8,042 nucleotides of DNA from Nitrospira bacterium HGW-Nitrospira-1 (GTDB taxonomy: Bacteria > Nitrospirota > Thermodesulfovibrionia > Thermodesulfovibrionales > UBA6898). The stretch is from NCBI GenBank assembly GCA_002839535.1, contig PGYF01000086.1, positions 1-8,042 of the forward strand, written 5' to 3'. Below are positions 6,276 to 8,042 of the stretch, one piece after another. The translations under genes were made by a program, and so were the position numbers. Each line of letters starts with the position of its first letter. The first letter of the stretch is position 1. The notes beneath the pieces were generated by a model, which was given only the letters and a program-made list of their open reading frames with translations, searched no databases and had not been told where the DNA came from.

Positions 6276-7169
6276 ATGAAGATAGAAAAGATACTTTTTC
6301 CGACAAAATTCAGAGAGCTGGCATTTAATGCTCTCGAACAATTGGTTGTGCTTAAAAAGACAGAACTCAAAGAAATTGTTTTTTTGTATGTAATACCGCG
6401 GGAAGAGGTGGGCTTTGTCCCTTATGGAGGCTACCTCAAGGATGAGGAAGAGAGAATCAGGGAAGAGGCCAGGATACGGTTTGAGGACTGGCAGAAGTCT
6501 TTGTCTGCGGAAGGAATTGACAGCAAGATAATAATCGAGGTCGGCTCTCCTGTGCCCAATATCCTGGCTGCCTCTGAGAGAGAAAAGGTTGACCTTGTAG
6601 TGGTCGGCAGAAAGAAAAAAATAAGCCCTGAAATGTCTTTTGTAGGATCTCACACATTACAGCTTATTACGCGAAGCAAAATCCCTGCCCTTGTGAGTAA
6701 ATATATGGTTCAGTTTGACTCGAATGGAGAATCAGTAACAAGGGTAAATAAAGAGATATTCAAAAGACCTTTATTGGCGTCTGACTGGTCAGAGCCTTCT
6801 GAGAGAGCGTTAAATTTACTGATGTCCTTTAAAGGTGTTGCGGAAAAGGCATTTGTGTGTCATGTTGTCGGCGTTAAGATATCCAAAGGGTTGGATAAGT
6901 CAGAACTATACAGGATAGAAAAAGAGAGCAAGGAAAGGCTTCAGAGTTATTGCGAAAGGTTAAAATCAGCAGGCATTGATGCAGAGACCCATCTCGGAGC
7001 CGGCAAAACTCCTCTTGAGATCATACGCATTTCAAGAGAAATTGAAGCGAGCATGATTATTATGGGCACCACGGGAAAAGACCATCTGCATGAACTGGTT
7101 TTAGGAAGCAACTCCCACAGAGTTGCCCAGATGTCTGAGCTGCCGACACTGCTTGTGCCGCAGATTTAG
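6276..7169 (+). CDS. tandem-domain universal stress protein (UspA family)
   Basis: Cytoplasmic protein of 297 residues with two Usp domains, about 1-143 and 160-297. Each starts with the family's first beta strand (KILFPTKF and RPLLASDWSE). The second domain has a complete nucleotide-binding motif G-2x-G-9x-G-S (G264, G267, G277, S278). In the first domain the second glycine is replaced by lysine (G111, K114, G124, S125), so ATP binding there may be impaired. Usp proteins modulate stress survival and often act on a neighbouring transporter. Here a 14-base gap after the NhaD-like gene and AAGGAG (6265-6270), five bases from the ATG, indicate co-translation from one mRNA. A role as cytosolic regulator of the transporter is inference from this arrangement. 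No clear terminator follows before the tRNA promoter at 7193. Confidence 0.92.
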   Translation: MKIEKILFPTKFRELAFNALEQLVVLKKTELKEIVFLYVIPREEVGFVPYGGYLKDEEERIREEARIRFEDWQKSLSAEGIDSKIIIEVGSPVPNILAASEREKVDLVVVGRKKKISPEMSFVGSHTLQLITRSKIPALVSKYMVQFDSNGESVTRVNKEIFKRPLLASDWSEPSERALNLLMSFKGVAEKAFVCHVVGVKISKGLDKSELYRIEKESKERLQSYCERLKSAGIDAETHLGAGKTPLEIIRISREIEASMIIMGTTGKDHLHELVLGSNSHRVAQMSELPTLLVPQI

Positions 7170-7192
7170 TAAAGACATTCAGTGAAAATAAA

Positions 7193-7222
7193 TTGACAAA
7201 ACAAGATTTATTGTAGTATAAA
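7193..7222 (+). promoter_or_regulatory. strong promoter of the tRNA pair
   Basis: Perfect TTGACA (7193-7198), 18-base spacer, TATAAA (7217-7222, five of six). The expected start at about 7229-7230 is only three or four bases before the mature tRNA-Val 5' end, so the 5' leader removed by RNase P would be very short. Confidence 0.75.
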
Positions 7223-7232
7223 ATTAATCTTC

Positions 7233-7308
7233 GGGCGGGTAGCTCAGCTGGGAGAGCACAGCCCTTACAAGGCTGGGGTCACAGGTTCGATCCCTGTTCC
7301 GCCTACCA
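7233..7308 (+). tRNA. tRNA-Val (anticodon TAC)
   Basis: A 76-base cloverleaf. The acceptor GGGCGGG pairs with TCCGCCT, with G-U at both ends. The D arm is GCTC...GAGC and the anticodon stem CAGCC/GGCTG closes loop CTTACAA with anticodon TAC at 7266-7268. The T arm is ACAGG-TTCGATC-CCTGT, the discriminator is A and CCA is encoded (7306-7308). Reads GUN valine codons, preferentially GUA and GUG. First gene of a tRNA pair behind the promoter at 7193-7222. Confidence 0.97.
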
Positions 7309-7329
7309 TTTACTATTCACTTTTTCCGC

Positions 7330-7406
7330 GGGGCGGTAGTTCAGTTGGTTAGAACGCCTGCCTGTCACGCAGGAGGTCGCGGGTTCGAGCCCCGTCCGCC
7401 CCGCCA
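7330..7406 (+). tRNA. tRNA-Asp (anticodon GTC)
   Basis: A 77-base cloverleaf with perfect acceptor pairing GGGGCGG/CCGCCCC. The anticodon stem CCTGC/GCAGG closes loop CTGTCAC with anticodon GTC at 7364-7366. The T arm is GCGGG-TTCGAGC-CCCGT. The discriminator is G, an aspartate identity element, and CCA is encoded (7404-7406). It lies 21 bases after tRNA-Val with no separate promoter visible, so the two are probably one transcript. Confidence 0.97.
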
Positions 7407-7467
7407 TTATTCCCTGCCTCTTAACCCGAAAAAATGCATCCGCAAAAAGTGAGGTCAATCGATCCTG

Positions 7468-7971
7468 TTATCTTCCCCTCCCGCCTTTTTTGCGCTCCAT
7501 TTTTTCCTTTTTATGCTGTTCTCTTTCCCAATGCCTGTAATCGTGCCTGTCCCAGTATCTCTCCCGTTCCCAGTGTTTCCAGTTCTTCTTCACCTGTCCA
7601 TAAGGGATGCGCTGATGGCCTGGCGGGACGTGACGATAGTCAGGAGGCAGGTTAAAAAATACACCGGGGACCCTCTCACGGACAATATGTCTCCATGGCC
7701 CGTTATAACTGGTTGACCGGTACCAGTAGTCCCTGTACGGACGATACCAGTAGCCCTGATAAAAGACGATGTCTATATCAACATCAGGGACAGTATAAAC
7801 ATAAGTTCCGGGGATAAAGACAACTGCCGGCGGCGCCTGAAATACAAATGCAGGCAAAGGGACATTTATCCCTACCTTCACATCGACCTCAGCAAAACCG
7901 GTCTGCGGCAGCAGAGCGGAAACTACAAAAACCATAGCGCTGATCAGCAAAACAAAGCAACTCTTTTTCAT
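7468..7971 (-). CDS. small exported Tyr/Trp/Arg-rich protein, function unknown
   Basis: Predicted 167-residue secreted or periplasmic protein of unknown function. Residues 1-27 form a signal peptide (MKKS start, hydrophobic core, GFA cleavage site). A Val/Pro-rich stretch (about 30-70) precedes an aromatic segment YQGYWYRPYRDYWYRSTSYN (71-90) followed by GPW (91-93). I recognise this type of Y-x-G-x-W-Y-R...GPW segment from short exported hypotheticals in Nitrospirota and deltaproteobacteria. The tail (about 128-167) is highly charged, rich in Trp, His, Arg and Lys, with WxxWER and HWER repeats and a basic end. ATG 7971 is preferred over the in-frame ATG at 7983 because GGAGG (7977-7981) lies five bases upstream of it and overlaps the other start region. 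TATAAG-like sequence at 8014-8019 could be its -10, but the -35 would fall at the window edge. It converges with the tRNA genes, and no terminator is evident between. Confidence 0.8.
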   Translation of the reverse strand: MKKSCFVLLISAMVFVVSALLPQTGFAEVDVKVGINVPLPAFVFQAPPAVVFIPGTYVYTVPDVDIDIVFYQGYWYRPYRDYWYRSTSYNGPWRHIVRERVPGVFFNLPPDYRHVPPGHQRIPYGQVKKNWKHWERERYWDRHDYRHWEREQHKKEKMERKKGGRGR

Positions 7972-8042
7972 AAAAACCTCCATCTCGCTCTTACCTGTTT
8001 TTACCTTGACGCCCTTATAGGATATCGTTTTTCTGAATTCTA

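Noticed and set aside
7407..7467. Terminator for the tRNA pair or for the minus-strand exported protein
   Set aside because: Only a three-base-pair hairpin next to a short T run was found on the minus strand. It is too weak to call.
1..8042. CRISPR array, toxin-antitoxin pair, phage genes or a defence system
   Set aside because: There are no regularly spaced repeats beyond the two-copy 23-mer at 42-89, and no small paired genes or phage or nuclease signatures in any supported frame.

Overview
The window looks like chromosomal DNA from a free-living, probably anaerobic or microaerophilic Gram-negative bacterium with roughly balanced base composition. I favour a Nitrospirota-like or deltaproteobacterial-type organism. 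The reasons are a periplasmic CxxCH/multi-rhodanese protein, a short exported Tyr/Trp/Arg-rich protein of a kind I associate with those groups, tRNA genes with encoded CCA ends, and intergenic repeats. No marker gene here settles the taxonomy, so this is inference.

Left part (1-1590): a tandem 23-base repeat that resembles the end of an IS21-family element, a possible protein tail, then a promoter-like region with an inverted repeat. After it comes a 451-codon secreted protein with one heme-c motif and three rhodanese domains, closed by a clear intrinsic terminator. Next (1625-2194) is cysC, APS kinase. The two genes share a sulfur theme but are separate transcription units.

Middle (2195-4283): cysC converges with typA (minus strand), the ribosome-associated translational GTPase. 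The gap between them holds a 167-base element bounded by 24-base inverted repeats (23/24 matched), which is MITE-like, and beyond it a minus-strand terminator that probably serves typA. Upstream of typA, 4284-4818 has no convincing gene. It holds a structured repeat (about 4366-4448), a 32-codon leader-like ORF and a degenerate integron attC-like site (about 4648-4714).

Right part (4731-8042): a good sigma70-type promoter drives a two-gene operon, an NhaD/ArsB-superfamily ion transporter followed 14 bases later by a tandem universal stress protein. A strong promoter then drives tRNA-Val(TAC) and tRNA-Asp(GTC). Last, on the minus strand, is a small exported Tyr/Trp/Arg-rich protein of unknown function.

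Most of the window is ordinary chromosomal housekeeping and stress or ion-homeostasis content. The most unusual items are the cytochrome-motif/triple-rhodanese fusion, the MITE-like inverted-repeat element and the attC-like remnants between typA and the transporter operon.
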